A DNA stretch of 64,000 bases, from contig CAXKVV010001684.1 of NCBI GenBank assembly GCA_964058805.1, positions 1 to 64,000 on the forward strand. Direction: 5' to 3'. Every line of letters starts with the position of its first letter. Position 1 is the first letter of the stretch. Source of the stretch: Schoenoplectus triqueter. Its lineage: Eukaryota; Streptophyta; Magnoliopsida; Poales; Cyperaceae. A program made the position numbers and the translations under genes. Under the pieces are notes generated by a model. That model saw only the letters and a program-made list of their open reading frames with translations, did not search any database and was not told the DNA's origin. Shown in pieces: positions 12,060-22,431 of this stretch.

Positions 12060-12273
12060 ACATATTATATATATTTAATACTTGAACATCATTTTAAAAA
12101 ATTAAAAACGATGACTTAAAAAACTCAAAACACTCTAAATTTTTACATCCCACAAGATTTTCATATAAAAAATTTAATGAGAATGATAAATTAAAATTTA
12201 AAGATGATTTAATATATTTTTTGAGTTAGCCTCACAGAAGATCTCTGTGAGTTTAAACTTGCGGTATCTTTAC
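12060..12273. mobile_element. Half copy of foldback MITE family A
   Basis: It matches the right half of the elements at 57245-57627 and 59781-60189: CAAAACACTCTAAATTTT, then ATTTTCATATAAAAAATTTA, then a terminal GTGAGTTTAAACTTGCGGTATCTTTAC. The left arm is missing or too diverged to recognise. Confidence 0.7.
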
Positions 12274-12356
12274 GGTGATGAATCAGAAATAATTTGTACG
12301 CTAAAAAGAATTGATCCATATTTATATGGGAATATATATACATGCATCTCTAAAAA

Positions 12357-12690
12357 GGAACACTTGACAATGGTTATTTTGACAATGGATTTTCAAATAA
12401 ATATAAAAAAATTAAAAATTAAAAAACCTTATGGATATATTCTTCTACTTATAGATTGATAGTGATTCAAATTTCATGTAATTTAAGCATCATTTGATAG
12501 TTCATCAAAGACCATCAAATTATATAAAATTTTACTAGTCCTTGATGGAATATCAAACGATAATAAAATTACATTAAATTTAAATCATTATCAATTTATA
12601 AGTATAAAAATATATTCATAAAGTTTTTATATTTTTAATTTTTTTATATTTATTTAAAAATTTATTGTCAAACTTATCAAAATAGCGCTA
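12357..12690. mobile_element. Foldback MITE family E, copy 1
   Basis: Long imperfect inverted repeat. The left arm begins near ACTTGACAATGGTTATTTTG and the right arm ends near TTGTCAAACTTATCAAAATA. The internal words TCATCAAAGACCATCAAATT recur in the copies at 31668-32050 and 61079-61424. Confidence 0.75.
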
Positions 12691-12885
12691 TATATATATA
12701 TTATATATATATATATCCACATTCCAGATTTACATTGAATTTAAAATATGGAAACGCAGCCCTGCCTGCCCGGCCCGGCCCGGCCCATCCTCTTTGCCAG
12801 TCTACTTTTCTCTGTTCTCTTGCTCTTGCAATTGCAAGGCGTTTTGCGTTTGCTCGCTCGCTGCGACTGCGACTGCGACTGCGCG

Positions 12886-15690
12886 ATGGCGGTGGTGGCG
12901 GGGCAGATCTGGCCTTTGGCGCTCCTAGTCCTCCTCCTCTCGCTTCTCATGTTTCCCAGGCGCTGCCTCTCCATTTACTGCGACGCCGACGACTGTTACG
13001 ATCTGCTCGGGTGGGTATTAAATTATTAGGGTATTCATTTATTTCCCATCAATCAATCAATCAATCAATCCCATATTCCCGTTGCATTGCACTTCACTTC
13101 CTTCAACTGGATCTGATTTCCAGGGTTTCTCAAAATGCAAATGCCTCCGAGATCAAGCGAGCCTACTACAAGCTCTCCCTCAAATATCATCCCGATAAGA
13201 ATCCCCATCCTGATTCCAAGAAGCTTTTTCTCAAAATTGCCAATGCATATGAGGTCTCTTCCTCTTCTCTCTCTTTCTCAAACACACACAGCCTCTCATT
13301 AGTGGATACATAACTTACATTATTTCATCTCTTTCTTGCTTTTTTTTTTACTTCCATTCCACAGATCTTAAAGGATGAATCAACTAGGCAACAATACGAC
13401 TATGCAATTGCCCACCCAGAGGAGGTACATTTCAAACTTAATCCCGTTTGTGAATGTTTAAAGGGTATGAACTATTCAACTCTTCTTATTCAATTTTTCA
13501 TTTCAGGTGTTCTATAATACAGCCCAGTACTATCGTGCTTATTACGGCCACAAAACCGTGAGTTTCAATATTTCCATTATATTTCTTTTCCACACAAATA
13601 TTAATGAATAGTATAAATGCTCAAAAAATTCTGTAATTTTTCCCTAATATTTAATTTATTAGGATGCGCGAGCAGTTTTGGTTGGCTTTCTCCTTTTTGT
13701 TTCACTATTGCAATATCTCAATCAGTGGACGAGATACACCCAGGTATATATGTTTTCAAAATCGCAGATGCAAGGGTGCACATATGGAAAACGTTGCCAA
13801 GTCATGATATAATTCTTCTCAAATTGCAGGCTATAAGCATGGTTAAAAGGACACCTGCATATAAAAATAGATTGAAAGCGTTAGAGCTTGAACGCACTGG
13901 CGGCATAGCAAACAAAAAGAAAGGACATAAACAGTTAGACAAGTAAGAGACAAAATACAGTTAGAAACTAGAAACTAGAATTGGAAATGTACATGGGCAT
14001 CATACTTGTTATGAATTTATGTAGAATCCTCAAACTTACACTGTGCTTCAGACATAGGTAGAGGATGGGAGGGTGGGGAGAGGAGATTGACCAGATTAAC
14101 ATTTTACTTGCTCCATAACATATTATTTTGAAGGGAAGAGAGCGGGAGAGAAGGGGAAAGGAGATAAGGTCTTCTATACAAACTCAATAAAAAATTTATC
14201 CCTCCAAAACGGGGTATAAGATTTTACTTTCTCTCTCTCTCTCACTCACTCATTTTACTCCCCCCTCCTCCCCTCTTTTATGGAGCACAATGTAGTATCA
14301 GACTTTTGTATGCTTGTATAAATTTGCAAGTATGAAAGGCAACATGTTTATTCTCATAATGTCTATTGAGTTCTGTCTCTTATGTAATCCCCCCCCCCCC
14401 CTCTCTCTTTTATCTTATTTTTTTAATTTGGGAGCAATAGCCTTTTCTTCCAGTTTCAACATAAAAGGCTGGCTTGTAGCGCTACAATGATTAGCATCTT
14501 CTTGTAGAGCAATATGACTTACTTTCTTAACACATATCTTCCATTTAAGATTATTAGGATTCTTCGGATTTTCTGTTCTTAAACGCCTTCATGGTTTTGT
14601 TTTATTGACTGGATGATTTTCATGCAGAAAGATGGAAGAAGATCTTGACAATGAGCTTGAATTGCAGATACAAGGAGTCGAGAAGCCCACAGCATGGAAA
14701 TTGTTGGGTGTGCAGTTCTTACTTTTGCCTTACAGTGTAGGAAAGGTTAGTAATTCTCTTTTGGTTATAAGTTTTAAGTCTTAAAATGAGAAAGAAGATT
14801 AAGAGTTGCCTAATTCTTTTCTGTTAACTGAATCATCTTCTTAGCCAATGTATAGTCAGTCAAAATTATCCAAATTTGACAGTTTGCCTTTCTGTTGTGA
14901 CGACGTACCAGTTGGATGCTACTTGCAAGCATCTCAAAATATGCTGGATCACAATATTCATTATAATGAAGCACCATTTTATATTGTTATTTTTGACTGT
15001 TAATTTATTTATTGGACCATCCTTGAATATTTATGTTTTTAGTTGTTATTGTGGAAAGCATGGTGGTTGTGGAGATATCAGATAAAGAAGTATCCTCACT
15101 CATGGGATGATGCTTCTTACTTGACCATGAGTTCTCTTAACATTGCTCCTAGTGCCTGGCACAGTATAGGTAATTTATCAATTAAATACTTTCTACAAAA
15201 ATTTGAAAAAATAGGAAAAAATGTTTATAGACATTCTTGAACTTATAAACTGACTATGGTTTAGTTTTCATGCAATTTAAGTGTCATTTGACATTCCGGC
15301 GAAGACCATCAAATTGTATGAAACTTGCATCGGTTCATATTTTGCGGTATTAGATGGAAAATCAAATGACAAATAAATTTCATGAAATAAAAAAAAATCA
15401 GTCTATAGTAGAAAAAATTGTCAAAAAACTTTTTTCATATTTAAAATTTTTGGATTTACTTGAATTATTATTTTTTTCAATACATTTGGTTTGGTCTGTA
15501 GTGCATGTAAAGCCTTTTATATTCTGGTTTTGGATCTTCTTATTGTTAAATAAACGATTCAGTTCATTTGTGATTTGTGTGGGCAGATGAGTCGGTTAAG
15601 GATGACTTGGTGATGAGACGGTTGTGGGAGAAAGCCAACATGGAGAAATACTGTGCTGAGATGAGAAAAGAATCAAAGCGCCGCAGATAG
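12886..15690 (+). CDS. DnaJ protein of the AtDjC50/DNAJC25 type, ER membrane (302 aa, 9 exons)
   Basis: Exons: 12886-13010, 13124-13253, 13365-13424, 13507-13557, 13663-13743, 13830-13942, 14628-14745, 15043-15169 and 15587-15690, all GT-AG, 909 coding bases. The start at 12886 (MAVVAGQIWPLALL) is preferred because it gives a clean N-terminal hydrophobic signal of about 25 residues and the expected length; an in-frame ATG at 12748 would add 46 residues. The J domain runs from about residue 33 (CYDLLG) through the HPD triad at 64-66 to about 105. Two more hydrophobic segments are at about 126-141 and 212-235. The protein ends in a basic KESKRRR tail suggestive of ER retrieval. Conserved family blocks such as EEVFYNTAQYYRAYYGHK and LKALELERTGG are intact. 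Role: J-domain co-chaperone for ER Hsp70 (known for the class, inferred here). Confidence 0.95.
13054..13074 (+). repeat. (CAAT)n microsatellite in DnaJ intron 1
   Basis: Five tandem ATCA/CAAT tetranucleotide units near the 5' end of intron 1. Confidence 0.8.
15180..15470. mobile_element. Diverged MITE-like insertion in DnaJ intron 8
   Basis: Words such as CATGCAATTTAAGTGTCATT and GAAGACCATCAAATTGTATG match family E elements, with inverted partners (TCAAATGACAAATAAATTTC) on the right side. It is more degraded than the other copies; the limits are approximate. Confidence 0.45.
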
Positions 15691-16140
15691 TAGCTCCTCT
15701 CCTTGGTACCGTATGACCCATCTTTTGTGTTTAGAAATTGGCACCCCCACTGCACTTTTCATACTAGAACAAAAGAAAAGGCCCTGTTTTTATTAAATCA
15801 AAATGCATTTTTTTTTTACTTTATAGGAAGTATAGACACAAGGTTTGCTGAATCGCCTCTTCTCGTGGGGTTTGGGGATTCAGGTATAGGACAAGTTCCA
15901 TTAGAAGCCCGTTTCATTTTTCTCCCATATTATTTATAGTTATTTAAGTCACTGAAAGATGGAAACTTAATCTTTTTGGGAATCAATATAATAACTTAGA
16001 TTTTTTCTATGGAAATGAACTTCAAGCAAAAGAAGATACCAGAATTCTGGATACAGAAATTTCTGGAAGATCATACTTTTAGGATGAGACAATGAAGTTA
16101 TTTCTAGTTCTGACTTAGAAATTTGGACATTGAGACTTTT
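15691..16140. other. 3' flank between the DnaJ gene and the tandem-repeat array
   Basis: Downstream of the DnaJ stop codon, presumably including the 3' UTR. I see no further gene here. Confidence 0.5.
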
Positions 16141-17340
16141 GAAATGAGGAAATAAATTCAGGTGATCTCAAATTTATGGAAACAAATTTCAGGTGGTCTC
16201 AAATTTGAAATGATGAAATAAATTCAGGTGATCTCAAATTTGTGGAAGCAAATTTCAGGTGATCTCAAATTTGAAATGAGGAAAATAAATTCAGGCATAG
16301 AAGTTAGTATTGTATGATACACGATGCGTATCGCACGATTCGGTACGAATCAGAGCAAGATCGATACAGATCGTACCTGTGTATCGGAAGCAAAGCAAAT
16401 CGCGTGAATCGTAACGATACAAACGAGCGATACACGTATCGTATCAGATCGTAAGTATTTACGGTTCTGAAACTGAGCCTTTAGAGTCACAATTTCGCTC
16501 GATAATTGTGTGTCGCTCGCCTTTTCCTTCCTTTATTATGCCTTTTCGCGCGCTGAGAGAGAACCTAGACAGATTTTCACATGTTGAGACTGAATCGCCA
16601 CATCGCCGTCGTTGAGAGTGAATCACCTCGTCGCGTTCTGAGAGTGAAAATCGCCCCATCGCCATTGCGTGGTGAGAGTGAAGAAGTGTGTCGCCATCGC
16701 GCGCTGAGATAAGGTCGTTGCTATCGCTCAATAGTTGCAGGTTCGTTCTTTTTATTTTTTTGGAGTTTTCGTTGAGATTTGGTGTATTAAATGGGAAGAG
16801 AGATGAGAGTGCTGACTGCTGAGTGCATATTAAGTGGTAAGAACCAAACAAGGACAGTCTTAGCATATTAAATGGGGAAAATGATTTAACAATAATAGGA
16901 GATATGGAAAGTGTGTACAAGTGCTAACTGTTAACTAGAAATGATGTAGTGTTAAGTATTATTGTTAACTGAAAAGGGAGATAATAGGAATTTTTAATGG
17001 AAAGTGTGAAATGTTAATTGTTAATTGTTAAGTAGCTTATTTATTAGTCTAGCATGATACTAAATCAATGTGAATTTTTTTCACCATATTGCATAGCTTA
17101 TTTGTTTAAACTATTTAATTACATATTTATTCTTTCATTTCTAGTTTAATTGCATAGTTTATTCTTTCACCATATTCCATATCGCATAGCTTGTTTGTTA
17201 GCTTAGCCTATCTTAACAGTACGATATGATACGCGATACATGATACAATACAAAATACAATAATATATGATGAATTTAGGTGATCTCAAATTTGAAATGA
17301 GGAAATAAATTCAGGTGATCTCAAATTTGTGGAAACAAAT
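16141..17340 (+). repeat. 66-bp tandem array, interrupted by an insertion
   Basis: The phrase GAAATGAGGAAATAAATTCA starts units at 16141, 16207 and 16273 (66-base spacing), each unit also containing GGTGATCTCAAATTT twice in variant form. The third unit is cut at 16295, and the array resumes at 17273 with AATTTAGGTGATCTCAAATT. Confidence 0.85.
16296..17272. mobile_element. Probable non-autonomous hAT-like element (977 bp)
   Basis: It is inserted in the 66-bp array. The flanking 8-mers AATTCAGG (16288-16295) and AATTTAGG (17273-17280) match at 7 of 8 positions, as expected for an aged hAT target duplication. Near both ends is an inverted repeat around GTATTGTATGATACACG (left) and GTATTGTATCATGTATCG (reverse complement of the right end), followed by many GATACG/CGTATC words acting as subterminal repeats. 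The interior has TCGCC/GAGAGTGAA-rich repeats at 16540-16720 and no transposase. One caveat: the terminal few bases do not match each other well, so the boundaries rest mainly on the array interruption. Confidence 0.65.
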
Positions 17341-17585
17341 TTTAGAAAATTTGACATTGTTATTTCAAAATGAGGAAAATTTGTTATATTACCTAATAGA
17401 CTGGCACACATTAATTAATAATTAATTGGGTAGTTAAAAACTGTTGAGTGTTGAGTGTTGAGTGTTGAGAAGGGTACAAAGGGTTTCTCCTTCTATTTGA
17501 GTAGTCATATCCAGGTATCTTGCATTTTCTCCACCAGCTGCAGTGCCAGTTGCTGAATAGTGAATACCACCAATCGTGAGTGCAC

Positions 17586-17650
17586 CATTTCTTAATGGTT
17601 GCTATTTAATTCTTATATTATAAGAATTAAATAGCAACCATTAAGAAATG
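17586..17650. repeat. Perfect 65-bp palindrome (32-base arms, 1-base centre)
   Basis: The left arm begins CATTTCTTAATGGTTGCTAT and the right arm is its exact reverse complement, ending ATAGCAACCATTAAGAAATG, with a single T at the centre. No gene overlaps it. It could be a minimal foldback element or a hairpin RNA source. Confidence 0.95.
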
Positions 17651-17807
17651 ATAATTGCTTTGTAAGTTATGTCAACATAAATTATATTATAGTCCCTTGC
17701 ACTGGACATGCCTCATTTTTAAAACAACTAAAAATATTCTACAGCTTTCTTTTTTTTCTTAACTGTAGATTTTTTGAAAGAAAAAAAAAAGGTGCACAGC
17801 TGTCCTT

Positions 17808-20800
17808 TTATAGTTTGCTCCCTATCAATTTACAATATATCTCATTCAAATTGATATTTCTCCCAGGATTCTCCCACTGGATCAATGCAATCACCCCTTT
17901 CTCCATCTTTTCCATCTCTTTCATCATTTCTCTGAAACAAAATCCAATGCAACCCACACTAAGCAACAGTTCTCCCTTCGTCTCCCAAGAATTCAACCCC
18001 CCTGTTGGAAACGTCTCTGTGACCTCCATTTCAATCGTCTCAAATTGCTCAAGGATGTCGCTTGATGAACCGAGATCAATGAATCCTTGTTCTACAATTC
18101 CCATTTCCATATCATGAGTCCTACAGTTGTTTAATGAACAAACCACTTCAAGGCGCTTGATTGAAGCACAAGCCGCCTTCTTAAACTTCTCTACGTTTCC
18201 ATTTATCATCTCTTTTATATCATCTATGAAAGGCTCTTCAATTCCATCATAATCCAGAGAAATTTTTTCCAAACCTTGGCCTATGAAGTACATGAAATCT
18301 AACATTTTAGATAGAGAGTCATGCAAAATTTGAAAACAAGTAGCGTTGAATGGCAAGAACCATAGATTCGGTTCAGAGTTGGCTTCAGTAATGCACCTTT
18401 TAAGAACACCGACTTGCTCTCTTAACTTCCCATCTCCTTTCATCGATCCTATGCATTCTCTTAGGGTAACGAGGCTTTGGCAAAATTGCTCTCTTGCTAG
18501 TGTTGAAGCTCTAGTTGGTTGTAGAAAGAGCTCGACAAAGATTGAACATGACAACCCGATAAAGGTCTCACATAATCTAGTTATGGAAAATTCTACAGGT
18601 GACCCATAATTTCTCCGGCCTAAAATAAAAATAGCTGACAAAATAGCGGCTATGCTGCCAGCTTGACCATACATACGGCTATTTCGTAAAAGGCCGGTGA
18701 ATATAATCCAAGGTACCAGAACCAAGAACCTTAGTTCCATCAAATGCTCAGAGATAAACGAACCAAATACACCATATATGGACCCCAACAGTGTTCCTTG
18801 AGCCCTCAAATTTGCAAATGTGAAGGTGGATTCTCTCTGCGGCGCAAAGGTAATTGCCACAGTGAGGCCTGACCAGAAGGCATTATCTTTACTAAACAAC
18901 ATGCCAAAAAACACTGCAAGAGAGAGTGCCAGAGAACATTTGAGCGAGGCAATAATTCTTTGTTTGTGCAGTCTAAATGAAAATTTTGGTTTGTTCTCGT
19001 CTCCCGGCACTAGATTGGGTTCTTCACTGCATGAATTCAAGCCTGGTTCTTGAGTAGCAGTTGGAGCAGCCTTCTCTCTTGGCCCTTCAGTGGGCATGCA
19101 TATGGCACTTAGAGGTTTCTTGAGAAGGAGGCTCATGCAAAAGAGGAAGAAAAGGGAAGATAGGTCACAAGGGTTTTGTACCAGGGAGGCAAGCACATCC
19201 TGGAAAGTTTTGTTCAAAGGCAGCTTTTGATCATGACAAAAGTTTGGTTTCAGTAGTTTTAGGGTTATTTGGTCCCTCAGGATGGAGAGGCTGGTATCAA
19301 GGTCTTGTTGCGTGGGAAAGGATTTGATTGGGACCGAGTCGGAGGAGGCAAGAGCTGTCTCCATCCCTTTGAGAGGCATTTCAATGGATTCTAGTTGGAC
19401 TGTTACTGGTAAGCCATTGCCAGTTTGGGGTTGTGACAGTCCCAACGGAGCCTTCTCCCATTGTGCCTTCTCCTGTGTTGTATGTTTATAAGATACAAAC
19501 TTTATAAGTATCACTTTTCAATTGAAAAATGTATAGATATTGGCATTGATTGGCGAGGACTCAGGACAAATGGTGGAATGGCGTACACGTACGCTTCGGC
19601 AGTCAAAGCTTGCGCAATTAAATTTTGACTGCTTTTCCCTTTAAACCCAAATATTTCTTATAAAATTTGTTTATTTCTCAAACCAAATCCTTCTAACACG
19701 ATGTAAATTAACTGAATTTTATGAATCCTTTTTAGTTTTATTCTGTAATTAAAAAACACAAATAATTTAAATCAATAATATTATTCTAAAGTAGACAATT
19801 CAGTTGCTACTTCAAAAACGCACACACATTGTCCGAAAGCTGAACATACGTTTTAGTTTCATCAAAAAATAATAATTGAACATATGAGAAATGATAATCA
19901 TATCTACTCCAGTGATCAAGGCTATTTTATGCTACAAGTTGCATGATCGGAGTTCTATATATATTACCAACAAGTTGTGAACCTTGGCCTTCATCTCATA
20001 ATAAACAAAACAAAAATTTAGAAATAAAGAAAAATGAAGTGAGTGATCTTACTTGTTTAGTTTTGATGTAGAGGAGAAGCTTGTTGCTTGGTGTGGCAAA
20101 GCTTTTTGCTTGAGACATGAAAGCTGCCATGCTTGATGTGTTGTCTGCACAGAACCCCTCCACCAAAACTCTCACCCTCTCTATCGCCATCTCGGTGTAC
20201 AGTTTTTTCTTCGTTCGCACCTACATGATGGAAAATATGTTTTACTTTTACAATTGATAGATCGATATGTGTGTTGTTTTCTGAATTGAACTAAATTTGA
20301 TTTTGAAATTAAGGCTTCTCAATTTATTCCGAGGGCGACAATACTACACGCACGATTACTAGACGTACAGCTGACACACACATGCACTGATGCTCATATA
20401 TAATCTAAAGTACTAGAACCACAAATACATTTTTTTTTGTAAATCTTACTTCATTCAATGCCAGTCTTGGATAAGGAAACAAGAGAGCAAGCACCGCGGC
20501 CGCCACACCAAGAACTGTGCTGGCGGCCACTTGAGCTGGCTTCATGATGCTACTGATGACATGTCCATCAGCCATGTCGTTGCCGTGCCCAAAGTTTGTT
20601 GCAAAGATCAATACAATCTGCCCAAGCACAATGCGCTTGGCTACCAAGTTGGCAGGTTGGGTCCACGATACAACAAATGCCATGACAAACACTGTGGCGA
20701 TTGTAGTAATAACGATCAATGATCCAACTGCCTTGACGAAATATAAGGTAACGATGGCAGGGAGGATGCCTAGAACTGTCCCGTATATTGCGGACATGGT

Positions 20801-21106
20801 GCCTTGCAGTGCACCTCCGAGCGTTTCCTCACCAACAAGCATTATTGTTGTGACATAGGAGAAAGCAGGGAATGCCACATGGCGGCGAACTCTGTCAGGC
20901 CCATGTATTGAGGTCACACCAACCATGATGCATGCAAGAGCGGTGCGTAGCGCGGGGCCCAAGCAGGACAACCAAAATGAGACTGTGCGGCTGGATGTTG
21001 AAAACATAGGCACCTCAGAGTTGGTCTGAGAAGGCCGAGGCAGCGGCGATGGTGGTGGTGGTGGTGATGATGGTGATGGTTGTGAAGGAACAATAACCGG
21101 GCACAT
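17808..21106 (-). CDS. FUSC-family (aromatic-acid-exporter-like) membrane protein (829 aa, 3 exons)
   Basis: Exons 20450-21106, 20053-20220 and 17808-19472 join in phase 0 at both introns and end with TAA at 17808-17810. After a proline/serine-rich N-terminus there is a first block of hydrophobic segments at about residues 45-215 (SFWLSCLGPALRTALACIMV; LIVITTIATVFVMAFVV; FATNFGHG). A soluble linker follows, then a second membrane block at about 440-610 (SLALSLAVFFGMLFSKDNAF, GLTVAITFAPQRESTFTFAN, RAQGTLLGS) that matches the FUSC/fusaric-acid-resistance-like core, and a long helical C-terminal region. Plant proteins of this layout are usually annotated as p-hydroxybenzoic-acid efflux subunit-like. 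Transport substrate and membrane are not known from the sequence. Shadow frames on the plus strand were ignored. It is tail-to-tail with the DnaJ gene. Confidence 0.93.
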
Positions 21107-21767
21107 GATGACAGAAAAGTTTTACGTGAATATATGAGCGCTAGGGTATCTATATATGCTTAATTTGTAGATCGTATAGAATAGGACAAAAGAATACCTA
21201 TAATCCTATATACGTGTACTTGGACTTGGAGAACAAATTAATGATGCCACCACTGGTGTGTTCCTAATGGGAGTTCCACTTAAGTAGAAGCAAGCTAGGC
21301 CGTGCCTCTCTCTTCCCCTCAAGGATCAAGCTAGCTAGTACATACTTTCACCTCTTCAGAGCGGTAAAGGCCAGATTTGTACCGCCCGGCCGGCCGGTAC
21401 CGACTTTATTTATTTATTTATTGTAAGAGCATATAGATACACACATAGAAATTAAAGTAGAAAAGAGAGACGCATCACATCACTGCATCATTGCATCAGA
21501 TGGAATGAATATTCAAGAATTATTTTGGGATTTAATATCCCATTCGTCCGGAAGTGCGCTCTGAATCTGATACAATTAAGTTCTATTGGCTGCTCTCCAC
21601 CCAACTAAATAATCAAATTAATGTCGTCAAATTAGACTAATTAGTCTCATCAAATTAATGTCGTCAAATTAACTGTGTGAAATAACATTACTTAACCAAA
21701 ATCCCACACAAGTTTTGAGCTCAAAACAAGATTTATGCAGCATCCACATATAAGAGTAACCTATGTT
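21107..21767. other. Upstream region of the FUSC-like gene
   Basis: The presumed promoter side of the minus-strand gene. It contains a CCGGCCGGCCGG palindrome near 21386-21398, a (TTTA)n run at 21407-21422, and the 17-mer AATGTCGTCAAATTA-type word repeated near 21619 and 21657. There is no coding evidence. Confidence 0.5.
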
Positions 21768-22417
21768 TGTTGAGAGTAATAAACTTTAAGTTTCGATCAC
21801 GAAGGACTAAGAGCTCAGGAATCCGATCATCTCGAGATACCCCATGTCGAATCTGAAGAAACAACAGCACCAAAAACGAGCAAGTGTCAAAGATAAAACT
21901 CGAGATGGACTAAAGCCTAACAGTTCGAGAACATCAGGGAGCTCGAGATGAAACCCTTGCATCGTTGAAAAACATGACACTTCTAACATTTACCGCATAT
22001 GTCAGAGACAACTGATAGGAGCAGCAGTGGAATTGACAGAAGTGTGATTAGGCAATTAATGCCAATGTATAACTAGGATAGTTAGGATTAGATTGATTGT
22101 ATAGGATTGCAGGTGCATTAATAACATCGAGTACTATAAATAGAGGAGTATTGTAGTGTCCAAATAAGAGAGATAAGAGAGAGAAAATAATTTGTCAATA
22201 CAGTTGAGTTATGAAGAAAATAGTTTTCAGAGCACTCTCTTCTTTCTCCCCGATCTAGTAATTTATTTTATTCTCTTTTAATTTAGTTCTTTGTCTGTTC
22301 TTGTTTGTTAGAGTAAACACTTGTGTCAGACCTCGGGATAGTATTTCGAGTTCAAAGAGTTCACGATAGATTTCGAGATAATCCATTTTGGAATAAATAG
22401 ATAAAAGGTCAACAAAT

Positions 22418-22429
22418 TGGTATCAGAGC
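22418..22429 (+). promoter_or_regulatory. Copia primer binding site (initiator Met tRNA type)
   Basis: TGGTATCAGAGC lies 3 bases after the CA that ends the candidate 5' LTR, the standard position and sequence for plant Copia elements. Confidence 0.9.
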
Positions 22430-22431
22430 TA

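Larger units (their letters stand above)
11744..12885. promoter_or_regulatory. Head-to-head intergenic region, probable divergent promoters
   Basis: About 1.14 kb separates the start codons of the ZFC3H1-like gene (-) and the DnaJ gene (+). The ZFC3H1-proximal 150 bases are GC-rich, then the region turns AT-rich. It holds two MITE-like remnants (about 12060-12273 and 12357-12690) and a TA-rich run at 12690-12718 just upstream of the DnaJ leader. Because of the inserts, the promoters may be physically separate even though the genes are divergent. Confidence 0.45.

Noticed and set aside
12735..13313. 192-codon plus-strand frame covering the DnaJ start
   Set aside because: It reads through intron 1 in a different frame for its first half; only the part in exon 2 has J-domain sequence.
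16459..16920. 153-codon minus-strand frame in the hAT-like insertion
   Set aside because: It crosses GAGAGTGAA/TCGCC repeats and has no recognisable domain.
17815..19491. Plus-strand frames over the FUSC gene
   Set aside because: All are antisense shadows of the long third exon.
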